NCBI GenBank assembly: GCA_947086625.1
Contig: CAMTZV010000001.1
Coordinates: 1-15,508, forward strand
DNA: 15,508 bases
Direction of reading: 5' to 3'
From: an uncultured bacterium
Lineage (GTDB): Bacteria > Bacillota > Clostridia > Lachnospirales > Lachnospiraceae
Under the pieces are notes generated by a model. That model had not been told where the DNA came from. It was given only the letters and a program-made list of their open reading frames with translations, and did no database searches. The position numbers were made by a program, and so were the translations under genes. Positions 1 through 5,690 of the stretch are shown here, one piece after another. How positions within the stretch are numbered: position 1 is the first letter of the stretch; every line of letters starts with the position of its first letter.

Positions 1-158
1 TGCAGGAGCGGGGGCTTTACCTTGCCGCCGCGGACGGGAAGGCGCTGTTTTCGCTTGACGCGGAAAACATCGAGCGGGCGGCTCTCGCCGTGGCGTACAC
101 TGAGGAGATGCGCGCAGGCGCGTTGGAGCTGTTGGAAGCGCTGAAAAAGGGAGGGTGA
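1..158 (+). CDS. C-terminal end of an unidentified upstream gene
   Basis: An open frame enters from the left edge and ends at the TGA at 156-158, giving about 51 visible residues. The residues are mostly helix-forming, with a leucine- and alanine-rich end (ALELLEALKKGG). No domain can be recognised from this fragment. The stop lies only 4 bases before the ATG of the Pvc16-like gene, so the two are almost certainly co-transcribed, and the ribosome site of the next gene (GGGAGG) lies inside the last codons. This places it in the injection-system operon, but its role cannot be told from what is visible. Confidence 0.7.
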   Translation, partial: QERGLYLAAADGKALFSLDAENIERAALAVAYTEEMRAGALELLEALKKGG

Positions 159-162
159 GGAC

Positions 163-765
163 ATGGCAGATTATACGATTATATCGGACGTGAGCGCTTA
201 CATCGTGCGCACGCTGCGGGAGAGGATGTGTCCGGAGCCGGTGCCGTCCCCGAACAATATCGAGATCTCGTCGCCGGCGTCACAGGATGTGGACTACATC
301 ATCGGGCTTTACCTCTACGACATCCGGGAGGAGACGCAGATTGCGAGCCCGCCGATGGTCGAGCGTGGCAAGGTGCAGCTGTTAAGGCCGCCGAAGCCGT
401 ACAGCCTTTACTATATGGTATTTATCAACGGCTCTTCCCAGATGGGGTTAAAAGCGCCGGATATACAGAAAATTATCGGGAGGGTCGCCCAGATCGTCGG
501 CGACAACAACTCGGTAAGCCCGCGGGAGCTGCAGCCGTGGCTGGACGCGAGCGAGCCGCCGATCGTGCTCTCGCAGGCGAAGATGGAGCTGGACGAGAAG
601 GTGCGGGTGTGGCAGGCGATCAACAAGCCCTACGAGATCAGCCTTTTTTACAAGGCGGCTCCGGTATTTTTGTCGAGTGAGCTCATTGTGGAGCCTCCGC
701 GCGTCGCAGAGGCGACCTTCGGGCTGGATGTAGTAGGCATAGCGGAAAGGGGGAATGGGAGATAA
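163..765 (+). CDS. Pvc16/DUF4255-type tube and sheath terminator cap
   Basis: This 200-residue protein resembles the Pvc16 N-terminal domain family (DUF4255), which caps the end of the tube and sheath away from the baseplate in Pvc and Afp particles. The family look is clear in the start (MADYTIISDVSAYIVRTLRE), in the stretch IEISSPASQDVDYIIGLYLYDIREE around residues 33-57 (read here as two adjoining motifs), in the YSLYYMVF strand, and in a late segment where an R-V-W-Q-A-I motif is followed by YEISLFYKAAPVFLSS. Its length matches the single-domain members. The start ATG follows a GGGAGG site at about 7 bases. Its stop is directly followed by the GTG of the next gene, implying translational coupling. 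In many eCIS loci this gene sits at one end of the cluster, as it does here. The assignment is by family resemblance. Confidence 0.85.
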   Translation: MADYTIISDVSAYIVRTLRERMCPEPVPSPNNIEISSPASQDVDYIIGLYLYDIREETQIASPPMVERGKVQLLRPPKPYSLYYMVFINGSSQMGLKAPDIQKIIGRVAQIVGDNNSVSPRELQPWLDASEPPIVLSQAKMELDEKVRVWQAINKPYEISLFYKAAPVFLSSELIVEPPRVAEATFGLDVVGIAERGNGR

Positions 766-1488
766 GTGGCAGAACGAACATTTTCCTATCGGCTTGATTT
801 GATCGTCCGTCTGGTGGACACGACGACAGGCATCCCCGTACCACAGCGGCAGGTCGTGTTCAAGGAGCACGGCAGGGTAGTGGCGCTTTTGGAGCGGGAC
901 ATCGGATTGTATGTGCTGCTCAACCACGGCAGGGAAAACACGACGCTTCACATCGATGTGAGGGGCTTTGAGCCGGTGGACGCCGTCGTGGATTACGGGC
1001 AGCTCGATCCGCAGTTTCCGCAGCTTGAGATCGCGCTCATCCCGCTGCCAAGGGAGCGGGGCTTCGACGACCTCTACACGCTGACGGGGGAGAAAAAAGG
1101 CATCACCGCGATCGCAGCGATCCGCACGGACGACGCGGCGGCGCTCGTGGCAAATTACGTGGAGCGCAGACAGGTGCTAAAGCTGTTCACGGCGCGGGAC
1201 ATGTCGGAGGGGACGTATGCGCTGGTGCATAAGGAGCGGCAGCAATTTGAGGAAATTACTGTGGTAAGAAGGCTGGACCGGCTGAGCTTAAAGCTGCTTC
1301 GGCCACTGGCGGACGGCTGGCGGCCGGAGGAGCCGTTGACCCGGATCGTCCGCGGACGCGTCACAGACGATACTTATCTGCTCCGGGTGCGTGACATGGG
1401 CACCTCCAACACGTATCTGGTGCGCTACGAGACAGCGGACGGCGCAACGTATGAGCAGATCGATTTTGGCAGGCTTGACAGCGGATGA
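766..1488 (+). CDS. Unrecognised 240-residue CIS-associated protein
   Basis: I do not recognise this protein. It starts at a GTG placed directly after the TAA of the cap gene, with GGGAG about 4 bases upstream and AAGGGGG further up. The first 95 or so residues look like beta strands of a small immunoglobulin- or transthyretin-like domain (LIVRLVDTTTGIPVPQRQVV, then a turn-rich LLNHGREN region and LHIDVRGFEP), a fold often seen in proteins that assemble on surfaces. After a helical middle, the C-terminal part (residues about 155-235) is again rich in strands with many charged and aromatic residues. There is no signal peptide or membrane segment. Lying between the cap gene and the spike-tip gene, it is probably structural or an assembly factor. 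Other possibilities are an adaptor for cargo or a sheath-end accessory protein. Confidence 0.7.
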   Translation: MAERTFSYRLDLIVRLVDTTTGIPVPQRQVVFKEHGRVVALLERDIGLYVLLNHGRENTTLHIDVRGFEPVDAVVDYGQLDPQFPQLEIALIPLPRERGFDDLYTLTGEKKGITAIAAIRTDDAAALVANYVERRQVLKLFTARDMSEGTYALVHKERQQFEEITVVRRLDRLSLKLLRPLADGWRPEEPLTRIVRGRVTDDTYLLRVRDMGTSNTYLVRYETADGATYEQIDFGRLDSG

Positions 1489-1528
1489 CAGCGATGGACT
1501 CCGAATTGTTATAAAGGAAGGACTGCAT

Positions 1529-1918
1529 ATGGGATTAGTGGTAGTAACCGGCGCACAGTGCACCTGTCCCTTCGGCTCAGCGCCATGCGCTCTGACCGTG
1601 ACGTCACAGCAGACCATCCTCGTGGAAGGAGGGCCGGTGGCGACGATCATGGACATGAAGCCGGGCGCAAATCTGGCGGGCTTTGGGATGTGCATGTCTC
1701 TGGCGAACCCGACCGTAGCGGCAGCGACGGCGGCGGCCCTTGGAGTGCTGACGCCCCAGCCGTGCACCATGGTTCCGGCGGGGACGTGGATTCCCACGAA
1801 CCCGAAGGTACTCGCGGGCGGCAAACCGATCCTCACAAACGAGGCGACGCTTGTCTGCGGGTTTGGAGCCGGAGTCATTCAAATTACATCGCCGGGACAG
1901 GCAAAGGTTCTGGTGTAA
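1529..1918 (+). CDS. PAAR-like (DUF4280) spike-tip protein
   Basis: The 129-residue protein has the DUF4280 pattern of PAAR-like tips: an early GAQCTCPFG (residues 8-16), PVATIMDMKPGANLAGFGMC (36-55), an SLANP turn (57-61), PQPC near residue 79, W at 88, and a late GGKPILTNEATLVCGFGAG. Six cysteines (11, 13, 20, 55, 79, 110) fit metal binding or crosslinking at the tip. Proteins of this family sharpen the VgrG/gp5 spike and can carry effectors. The ATG at 1529 is preferred over an earlier in-frame ATG at 1391 because AAGGAAGGA lies just before it, homology begins here, and the earlier start would overlap the preceding gene by nearly 100 bases. In the Pvc operon the tip gene (pvc10) lies among the baseplate genes, so its place ahead of the sheath is different. 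Confidence 0.85.
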   Translation: MGLVVVTGAQCTCPFGSAPCALTVTSQQTILVEGGPVATIMDMKPGANLAGFGMCMSLANPTVAAATAAALGVLTPQPCTMVPAGTWIPTNPKVLAGGKPILTNEATLVCGFGAGVIQITSPGQAKVLV

Positions 1919-1958
1919 ATACAACAGGAAACAGGAATGAGGAAAGGAGCAATCAGTT

Positions 1959-3662
1959 ATGGCAGAATATTTTTCACCGGGCGTATACGTGGAGGAATAT
2001 GACAATTCTCCCCGTTCAGTGGAAGGAGTAGGTACATCGACCGCGGGCTTTATCGGCTTTGCGGAAAAGGGACAGACGATCGGCGCGCCGGCGCTTGTGA
2101 CGAGCTACCGCAGCTTCGTCAAGCAGTTCGGCGGCCCGCTGAGCGAGTTTGGCTACGGCGGCTACCGCTTTTTGGCGCCGGCCGTGGAGCAGTTTTTCGC
2201 AAACGGCGGCACGCGCTGCTACGTGGCACGCGTTATCCCCGCGGACGCGAAGAAGGCAACCGTCAAGAAGGGCTTTCTGCGGATTACGGCGGCGAACGAG
2301 GGCAAGTGGGGCAACCGCATCCAGATAACGCTTGCCACCGTGACAAAGCGCAAGATGCAGCTCGTTGGCAAGACCGGGGCAGGCTATGTGGCAAAATCCG
2401 TCGAGGGCTTCCGCGAGGGCGATCTGGTCGTCTGCGGCAGCGAGTACAACCGCATCAGCAGCATTTTTGACAACACGGTGACGTTTGAGCAGCCGTTTAC
2501 GGCGGACGTCGTCGACGCGTCGCTCATCCCCGCGACGCTTCTGTATCTCGTGGAGACGGATATGAGCATCCGCTACGGCGAGGACGCGGAAAACTACGCG
2601 GGCCTTAGCTTAAACTCCGCGAACCCGAATTACATCGGCTACCGCGTGGCGGGAAGCGAGCTCGTGGAGCTGCAGGCGGAGCTTGTCGACGAGATCAAAA
2701 ACCCGGTGGAGCTGATTTTGGGCGAGGGCAATACGGACGGCATGTTTATGCTGGAGGGCGGCTCGGACGGCTCGATGGGCAAGGTTGGGGCAGGCACCTT
2801 CATCGGCGAGGACAAGGGCCCCGGAAAGCGCACCGGTATCCTCTCATTCGAGGAAAACAGCACGGTGAGCATGATGGCGGTTCCGGGCGTGACGATCCCC
2901 GAGGTGATCGTGGCGCTGGTCGGCCACTGTGAGAACTTAAAGAGCCGCTTCGCGGTCATCGATATGCCGCAGGAGATGACAAAGACAAAGGATCTGATCG
3001 CATACCGCGAGATGATCGACAGCACGTACGCGGCGATGTACCATCCGTGGATCCAGGTGCTCGACCGCTCCACGGGAAAGCCGGGATTCGTCCCGCCGTC
3101 CGGCGCGGTGCTCGGCGTTTACTCGCGCACCGACATCAACCGCGGCGTACATAAGGCTCCGGCAAACGAGGCCGTCTTTTGCACCGGGTTATCCGTCGGC
3201 TACACGAAGGCGGAGCAGGACGTGTTAAACCCCGCGGGCGTCAACTTAATCCGCGCGATCCCGGGACAGGGCATCCGCATCTGGGGCGCGCGCACCGCAA
3301 GCAGCAACAGCACCTTCAAGTACGTCAATGTGCGCCGCCTGTTCATCTTCGTGGAGGAGAGCATCAAGGCGAACACGAACTGGGTTGTCTTTGAGCCGAA
3401 CGATGTGGCGCTCTGGCAGCGCGTGCAGATGACGGTCGCAAACTTCCTCGACAACCTCTGGCGCGGCGGAATGCTCTCCGGCGCATCGGCGGCGGAGGCG
3501 TATTTTGTGGAGATCGGCCCCGCGACGATGAGCCGGGACGATATCATGAACGGACGGCTGATCTGCAACGTCGGCATTGCTCCGTCCCGCCCCGCAGAGT
3601 TCGTCGTCTTCCGCGTCACCCAGCACACCGCGGAGGCGTCCGAGGGCGGAGAGGAAGAGTAG
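1959..3662 (+). CDS. Contractile tail sheath protein
   Basis: This 567-residue protein is the contractile outer sheath, which shortens to drive the inner tube through a target envelope. The N-terminus (MAEYFSPGVYVEEYDNSPRS, then VGTSTAGFIGFAEKG) is the classic sheath start, holding the extended linker strand that braids neighbouring subunits. The middle carries AVEQFFANGGTRCYVARV and the later GVYSRTDINRGVHKAPAN and GVNLIRAIPGQGIRIWGART motifs. The C-terminal handshake region ends RPAEFVVFRVTQHT (544-557) and is followed by an acidic tail (EGGEEE). A GGAAAGGAG site precedes the ATG at good spacing. Only one sheath gene is present, unlike Pvc and Afp, which have three. The following 360 bases contain no credible gene and are filled with repeats. 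Confidence 0.97.
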   Translation: MAEYFSPGVYVEEYDNSPRSVEGVGTSTAGFIGFAEKGQTIGAPALVTSYRSFVKQFGGPLSEFGYGGYRFLAPAVEQFFANGGTRCYVARVIPADAKKATVKKGFLRITAANEGKWGNRIQITLATVTKRKMQLVGKTGAGYVAKSVEGFREGDLVVCGSEYNRISSIFDNTVTFEQPFTADVVDASLIPATLLYLVETDMSIRYGEDAENYAGLSLNSANPNYIGYRVAGSELVELQAELVDEIKNPVELILGEGNTDGMFMLEGGSDGSMGKVGAGTFIGEDKGPGKRTGILSFEENSTVSMMAVPGVTIPEVIVALVGHCENLKSRFAVIDMPQEMTKTKDLIAYREMIDSTYAAMYHPWIQVLDRSTGKPGFVPPSGAVLGVYSRTDINRGVHKAPANEAVFCTGLSVGYTKAEQDVLNPAGVNLIRAIPGQGIRIWGARTASSNSTFKYVNVRRLFIFVEESIKANTNWVVFEPNDVALWQRVQMTVANFLDNLWRGGMLSGASAAEAYFVEIGPATMSRDDIMNGRLICNVGIAPSRPAEFVVFRVTQHTAEASEGGEEE

Positions 3663-3670
3663 TAGCAGTT

Positions 3671-3829
3671 GGCATTACGATAACCAGCCGACACAGGACA
3701 TGTCGTTTCTGAACGAGGACTGTTGGAAAACGGATGTGACTTGTCCGTCGGCATTACGAAAACCAGCCGACAGCGGATAGGTTGTCCCTGAACAAAAACT
3801 GTTGGAAAACGGTGGTGACATTGTCCGTC
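3671..3829. repeat. Two tandem ~80-bp units, each able to fold into a hairpin
   Basis: Units begin with GGCATTACGA at 3671 and 3750, and the same start recurs at 3830, giving a 79-80 bp period. Each unit carries CCAGCCGAC, a CTGAAC box and GTTGGAAAACGG. Unit 1 folds as GCCGAC 3687-3692 with GTCGGC 3747-3752, GGACA 3696-3700 with TGTCC 3742-3746, and GTC 3702-3704 with GAC 3738-3740. Unit 2 repeats the outer pairings (3766-3771 with 3827-3832, and GGATA 3775-3779 with 3822-3826); the C-to-T change there turns a C-G pair into a wobble pair, so pairing is kept. The units lie directly after the sheath stop and just before the first long hairpin element, whose left half they match. Confidence 0.85.
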
Positions 3830-3998
3830 GGCATTACGAAAACCAGCCGACAGCGGACAGGCTGTCCCTGAACAAAAACTGTTTGAAAACGCCGGTGCTT
3901 AGCGAGGTATTTTCGAGCTTAGTACCGCTGCGTTTGAAACAAGCGAGAGCGGGTTTTTGTCAGGGGCAGGCTGGTCGCTGGCGGCGTGGCTAATGATT
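3830..3998. repeat. Long imperfect hairpin element, copy 1 (upstream of tube gene)
   Basis: About 165 bases can fold into one extended stem enclosing a second hairpin. Outer: CATTA 3832-3836 with TAATG 3991-3995, and GCCGACAGCG 3846-3855 with 3976-3985 (9 of 10). Middle: CTGTCCCTG 3862-3870 with CAGGGGCAG 3961-3969, then ACAAAAAC 3872-3879 with GTTTTTGT 3953-3960. Inner hairpin: AAACGC 3887-3892 with GCGTTT 3930-3935, and CGGTGCTTAGC 3893-3903 with GCTTAGTACCG 3917-3927, around a loop with GGTATTTTCGA. A GCGAGAGC mini-hairpin with a GNRA-type loop follows at 3943-3950. It ends about 25 bases before the tube start and its AGAAGGAG ribosome site. Whether it acts as RNA (5' leader or stabiliser) or as a DNA element cannot be told from sequence. 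Confidence 0.8.
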
Positions 3999-4022
3999 CA
4001 TGAAAGAAGGAGAAAATAGAAC

Positions 4023-4520
4023 ATGGCTACAGCATATGAAAACGACAAAAAGCTTTCCTATCCGCTGACAAAAATGAACTTCCTTGTCCAGGTGGATCAG
4101 GTGCAGGGAACGGCGGCGTTCAGCGAGGTGACCGGGATCGAGTCGAGCGTGGACGTCATCGAATTCCGGCAGGGCAATGCGAACAGCCTTGCCCCGGTAA
4201 AAATTCCGGGCCTCGTCAAGCACGGCAACGTGACGCTGAAATTCGGCTATACGCTGGACAGCGCGTTTAAGACGTGGATTACGGAGTGCGTGAGCGAGAC
4301 GAGAGGCCAGATGCCCCGCTACAACGTTCAGATCGAGATGATCGACATCAACGGCGGCGCGCCCCAGCAGGTCGCGACCGCGATCACCGGAAGCCGCGTT
4401 TGGATGCTCACAAACGCATGGGTCACAAAGTACAACGCCCCCGACCTAAATGCCCTCCAGTCCGAGGTCGCCATCGAGAGCGTCGAGCTGGCCTACGAGG
4501 AGCTCATCATCCCGAACTAG
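4023..4520 (+). CDS. Inner tube protein (gp19/Hcp-like, Pvc1-type)
   Basis: This 165-residue protein is a T4 gp19-type tube subunit, which stacks as hexameric rings to form the rigid inner tube. It has the standard length and full fold pattern: LTKMNFLVQVDQVQGTAAFS, then EVTGIESSVDVIEFRQGN, the KIPGLVKHGNVTLKFGYTLD segment that follows the long loop, a helix ending in W-I-T-E-C, the MIDINGGAPQQV turn, and the C-terminal strand VAIESVELAYEELII. The ATG follows AGAAGGAG at about 10 bases. It stands apart from its neighbours: gaps of 360 and 574 bases filled with long hairpin elements flank it, while most other genes here are nearly abutting. With the sheath it is among the most abundant products of such loci, so separate control of its messenger is plausible but not shown. 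Confidence 0.96.
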   Translation: MATAYENDKKLSYPLTKMNFLVQVDQVQGTAAFSEVTGIESSVDVIEFRQGNANSLAPVKIPGLVKHGNVTLKFGYTLDSAFKTWITECVSETRGQMPRYNVQIEMIDINGGAPQQVATAITGSRVWMLTNAWVTKYNAPDLNALQSEVAIESVELAYEELIIPN

Positions 4521-4559
4521 AGAACCGCGGATTCAAGCAGTGCTTCGCCTCCGGCGCAG

Positions 4560-4581
4560 GAAACGCTTGAACCAGCGTTTC
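4560..4581 (+). other. Small perfect hairpin 40 bases after the tube stop
   Basis: GAAACGCT (4560-4567) pairs perfectly with AGCGTTTC (4574-4581) around the 6-base loop TGAACC. No run of T follows, so it does not look like an intrinsic terminator. It could mark the 3' end of a processed tube messenger or be a relic of the inner hairpin of the neighbouring repeat elements, which also use AAACGC and GCGTTT arms. Nothing else of note is seen in 4521-4620 apart from a GGCGGC/GCCGCC-rich stretch near 4600. Confidence 0.55.
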
Positions 4582-4620
4582 TATAAGATAAGGGGACAGG
4601 CGGCACCGCCGCCGAATCCC

Positions 4621-4790
4621 CGGCATTGCGATCACCAGTCGGCAGAGGGCATGTGTTCCTGCGCAAAGACTCTTTGAAAACGCCGGCGCTTAAGCGGTAT
4701 TTTCGAGCTTAGCGTCCGCTGCGTTTGAAACGAAGCGAGAGTGTGTCTTTGTCAGGGATATGTGACCGCAGGAAACGTGGAGAATACGAC
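4621..4790. repeat. Long imperfect hairpin element, copy 2 (downstream of tube gene)
   Basis: This element shares the architecture of the upstream copy with different arm sequences. CATGTGTTCCTG (4650-4661) pairs over 12 positions with CAGGGATATGTG (4753-4764), using several G-T wobble pairs, and CAAAGAC (4664-4670) pairs with GTCTTTG (4745-4751), replacing the ACAAAAAC/GTTTTTGT stem of copy 1. The inner hairpin again has AAACGC (4678-4683) with GCGTTT (4721-4726), with GC-type pairs where copy 1 has T-A and G-T. GCGAGAGT gives the mini-hairpin. Some 48 bases of its left arm are identical to copy 3, pointing to recent duplication. Its right flank has drifted more than in the other copies. Confidence 0.8.
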
Positions 4791-4802
4791 GAGCAAAAAG
4801 TG

Positions 4803-4980
4803 CAGCATCGCAATCACCAGCCGACAGAGGGCATGTGTTCCTGCGCAAAGACTCTTTGAAAACGCCGGCGCTTAGCGAGGTATTTTCAAGCTTAGCGTCC
4901 GCTGCGTTTGAAACGAAGCGAAAGCGTGTCTTTGGCAGGAATACGTGACCGCTGTCGGCGTGACGAAAACGATAACCTGA
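4803..4980. repeat. Long imperfect hairpin element, copy 3
   Basis: The best-paired copy. GCCGACAG (4820-4827) is fully complementary to CTGTCGGC (4952-4959), and CATGTGTTCCTGC (4832-4844) pairs over all 13 positions with GCAGGAATACGTG (4935-4947). CAAAGAC (4846-4852) pairs with GTCTTTG (4928-4934). The inner hairpin has AAACGC (4860-4865) with GCGTTT (4904-4909), then CGGCGCTTAGC (4866-4876) with GCTTAGCGTCCG (4890-4901), and a loop with GGTATTTTCAA. The mini-hairpin loop is GAAA here and GAGA in the other two copies, both GNRA-type. The pairing is kept although the arms differ from copy 1. Confidence 0.82.
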
Positions 4981-4984
4981 CAGC

Positions 4985-5070
4985 TAGCCAGCCGTCGCCA
5001 TCGGACGGCGTGGCAATTACGACAACCAGCCGACGGCGGGCAGTCCTGCCGCTGGCGGCGTGACCAGCCA
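4985..5070. repeat. Two shortened derivatives of the hairpin element
   Basis: Two mini versions keep only the outer arms of the long elements. The first is CCAGCCGTC (4988-4996) closing with GGACGGCGTGG (5003-5013), a GCCGTC/GACGGC stem with a 7-base loop. The second begins with a GGCAATTACGACAACCAGCC motif (5012-5031, matching the unit start of the other repeats) and closes with CTGCCGCTGGCGGCGTGACC (5045-5064). They look like internal deletions of a long element and end about 25 bases before the next gene's start. The ribosome site GAAGGAAG of that gene lies just outside the element. Confidence 0.6.
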
Positions 5071-5094
5071 TAATTTTTGAAGGAAGTGACCCCT

Positions 5095-5457
5095 ATGCAA
5101 ACAGTATACGATTTCACCCTCCCCCGCGGCTACGTCGACGGCAACGGAGAGGTACACCGCCAGGGCAAAATGCGCCTCGCAACGGCGGGCGACGAGATTG
5201 GCGCGACGCGCGACCCGCGCGTGCTCAGCAACCCCTCCTATCTGACGATCGTCATTTTGGGAAAGGTCGTCACCGAGCTCGAGGGCGTCCCGATGGTGAG
5301 CGCCAACATCATCGAGCGGCTCTTTACCGCGGATCTGGCGTTTTTGCAGGACATGTACCAGAAGATCAACGACGTGGAGCCGCCCGTCATGCAGGTCGTA
5401 TGCCCGCACTGCGGCGAGAGGATCGAGACACCCGTAAATTTTACTATGGAGGGCTGA
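5095..5457 (+). CDS. Tail-assembly-chaperone-like protein (short, zero-frame product)
   Basis: A 120-residue protein resembling the small 'phage tail assembly protein' encoded after the tube gene in contractile tails. The N-terminus has alternating strands (VYDFTLPRGYVDGNGEVHRQ, then MRLATAGDEIGA), followed by helices (SNPSYLTIVILGKVVTELEG, then IIERLFTADLAFLQDMYQKI), and a CPHC knuckle (103-106) that may hold half a metal site. The ATG at 5095 is preferred to a TTG 18 bases earlier because the ribosome site GAAGGAAG lies between them at 8 bases from the ATG. The frame ends at 5457 in TGA, but an A AAT TTT heptamer at 5436-5442 is in phase to shift ribosomes into the following DUF6760 frame. 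In P2 and lambda such chaperones act on the tape measure. The role here is inferred. Confidence 0.8.
   Translation: MQTVYDFTLPRGYVDGNGEVHRQGKMRLATAGDEIGATRDPRVLSNPSYLTIVILGKVVTELEGVPMVSANIIERLFTADLAFLQDMYQKINDVEPPVMQVVCPHCGERIETPVNFTMEG
5436..5442 (+). promoter_or_regulatory. Probable -1 ribosomal frameshift site (A AAT TTT)
   Basis: In the upstream frame the codons read GTA AAT TTT ACT, so the heptamer A AAT TTT has the X XXY YYZ phase needed for tandem slippage by one base backwards. The shifted frame reads TAC TAT GGA GGG CTG and continues through the whole DUF6760 frame to 5660, giving a predicted fusion of about 188 residues. A GAGAGGA stretch at 5416-5422, about 13 bases before the site, could act as an internal Shine-Dalgarno stimulator. 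CCCGG (5465-5469) and CCGGG (5483-5487) could form a hairpin after it. The in-phase heptamer is seen directly; that slippage occurs is inferred. Confidence 0.65.
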
Positions 5458-5660
5458 GGCTCTACCCGGAGGATGCGCTTTACCGGGAAATGGCGTTTCT
5501 CGCCTACTATTTCCACTGGTCGAGCGAGGATGTGCTGCGGCTCGACCACAGGAGCAGGCGGCGGTGGTGCCGCGAGGTATCGGACATCCACCGGGAGGTC
5601 AATCCCTCGAAGGAAAAAAAGGAAAAAAGCATTTTAGAGATGAAGCCGACCGCCCGGTGA
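5442..5660 (+). CDS. DUF6760-family frame, probably made as a frameshift fusion
   Basis: The frame encodes LRLYPEDALYREMAFLAYYF followed by HWSSEDVLRLDHRSRRRWCR, the DUF6760 pattern found in small eCIS proteins, with the family's aromatic FHW and the basic RRRW end. It then runs into a lysine-rich tail ending MKPTAR. The frame lies one base back from the preceding gene and overlaps it. It lacks a convincing start of its own: the ATG at 5400 would first read the upstream gene's metal-knuckle codons out of frame, the only near one is a CTG at 5454 with GGAGGG touching it, and the next ATG (5490) is inside the domain. Hence it is given from the slip site. If made separately, initiation at CTG 5454 coupled to the TGA is the alternative. 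Its job in the particle is unknown; an assembly role is inferred. Confidence 0.75.
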   Translation, partial: YYGGLRLYPEDALYREMAFLAYYFHWSSEDVLRLDHRSRRRWCREVSDIHREVNPSKEKKEKSILEMKPTAR

Positions 5661-5690
5661 GGGCGCGGCGAGGGCAGGAGGTAGCAGTTC

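Noticed and set aside
1391..1528. Upstream extension of the DUF4280 gene to an ATG at 1391
   Set aside because: It would overlap the previous gene, the extra residues match nothing in the family, and AAGGAAGGA sits directly before the ATG at 1529.
3802..3993. Short open frame in the repeat region before the tube gene, and a similar one at 3577-3780
   Set aside because: Both lie over the repeat units and hairpin arms, lack a ribosome site and encode the repeat in arbitrary frames.
3957..3996. TTGTCA as a possible -35 box upstream of the tube gene
   Set aside because: No -10-like hexamer lies 16-18 bases downstream; the nearest TAATGA is about 28 bases away. The TTGTCA is part of a paired stem arm.
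3671..3998. Possible CRISPR array from the regular 80-bp spacing
   Set aside because: The whole unit repeats rather than a short repeat separated by unique spacers, and no cas gene is seen.
3830..4980. Retron msr-msd or diversity-generating retroelement template
   Set aside because: Long paired RNA-like arms raised the idea, but there is no reverse transcriptase frame and no adenine-biased variable repeat in the window.
5035..5078. Hairpin followed by TTTTT as an intrinsic terminator before the chaperone-like gene
   Set aside because: The T run starts about 20 bases after the stem and directly precedes the ribosome site of the next gene; the stem belongs to a degenerate hairpin element.
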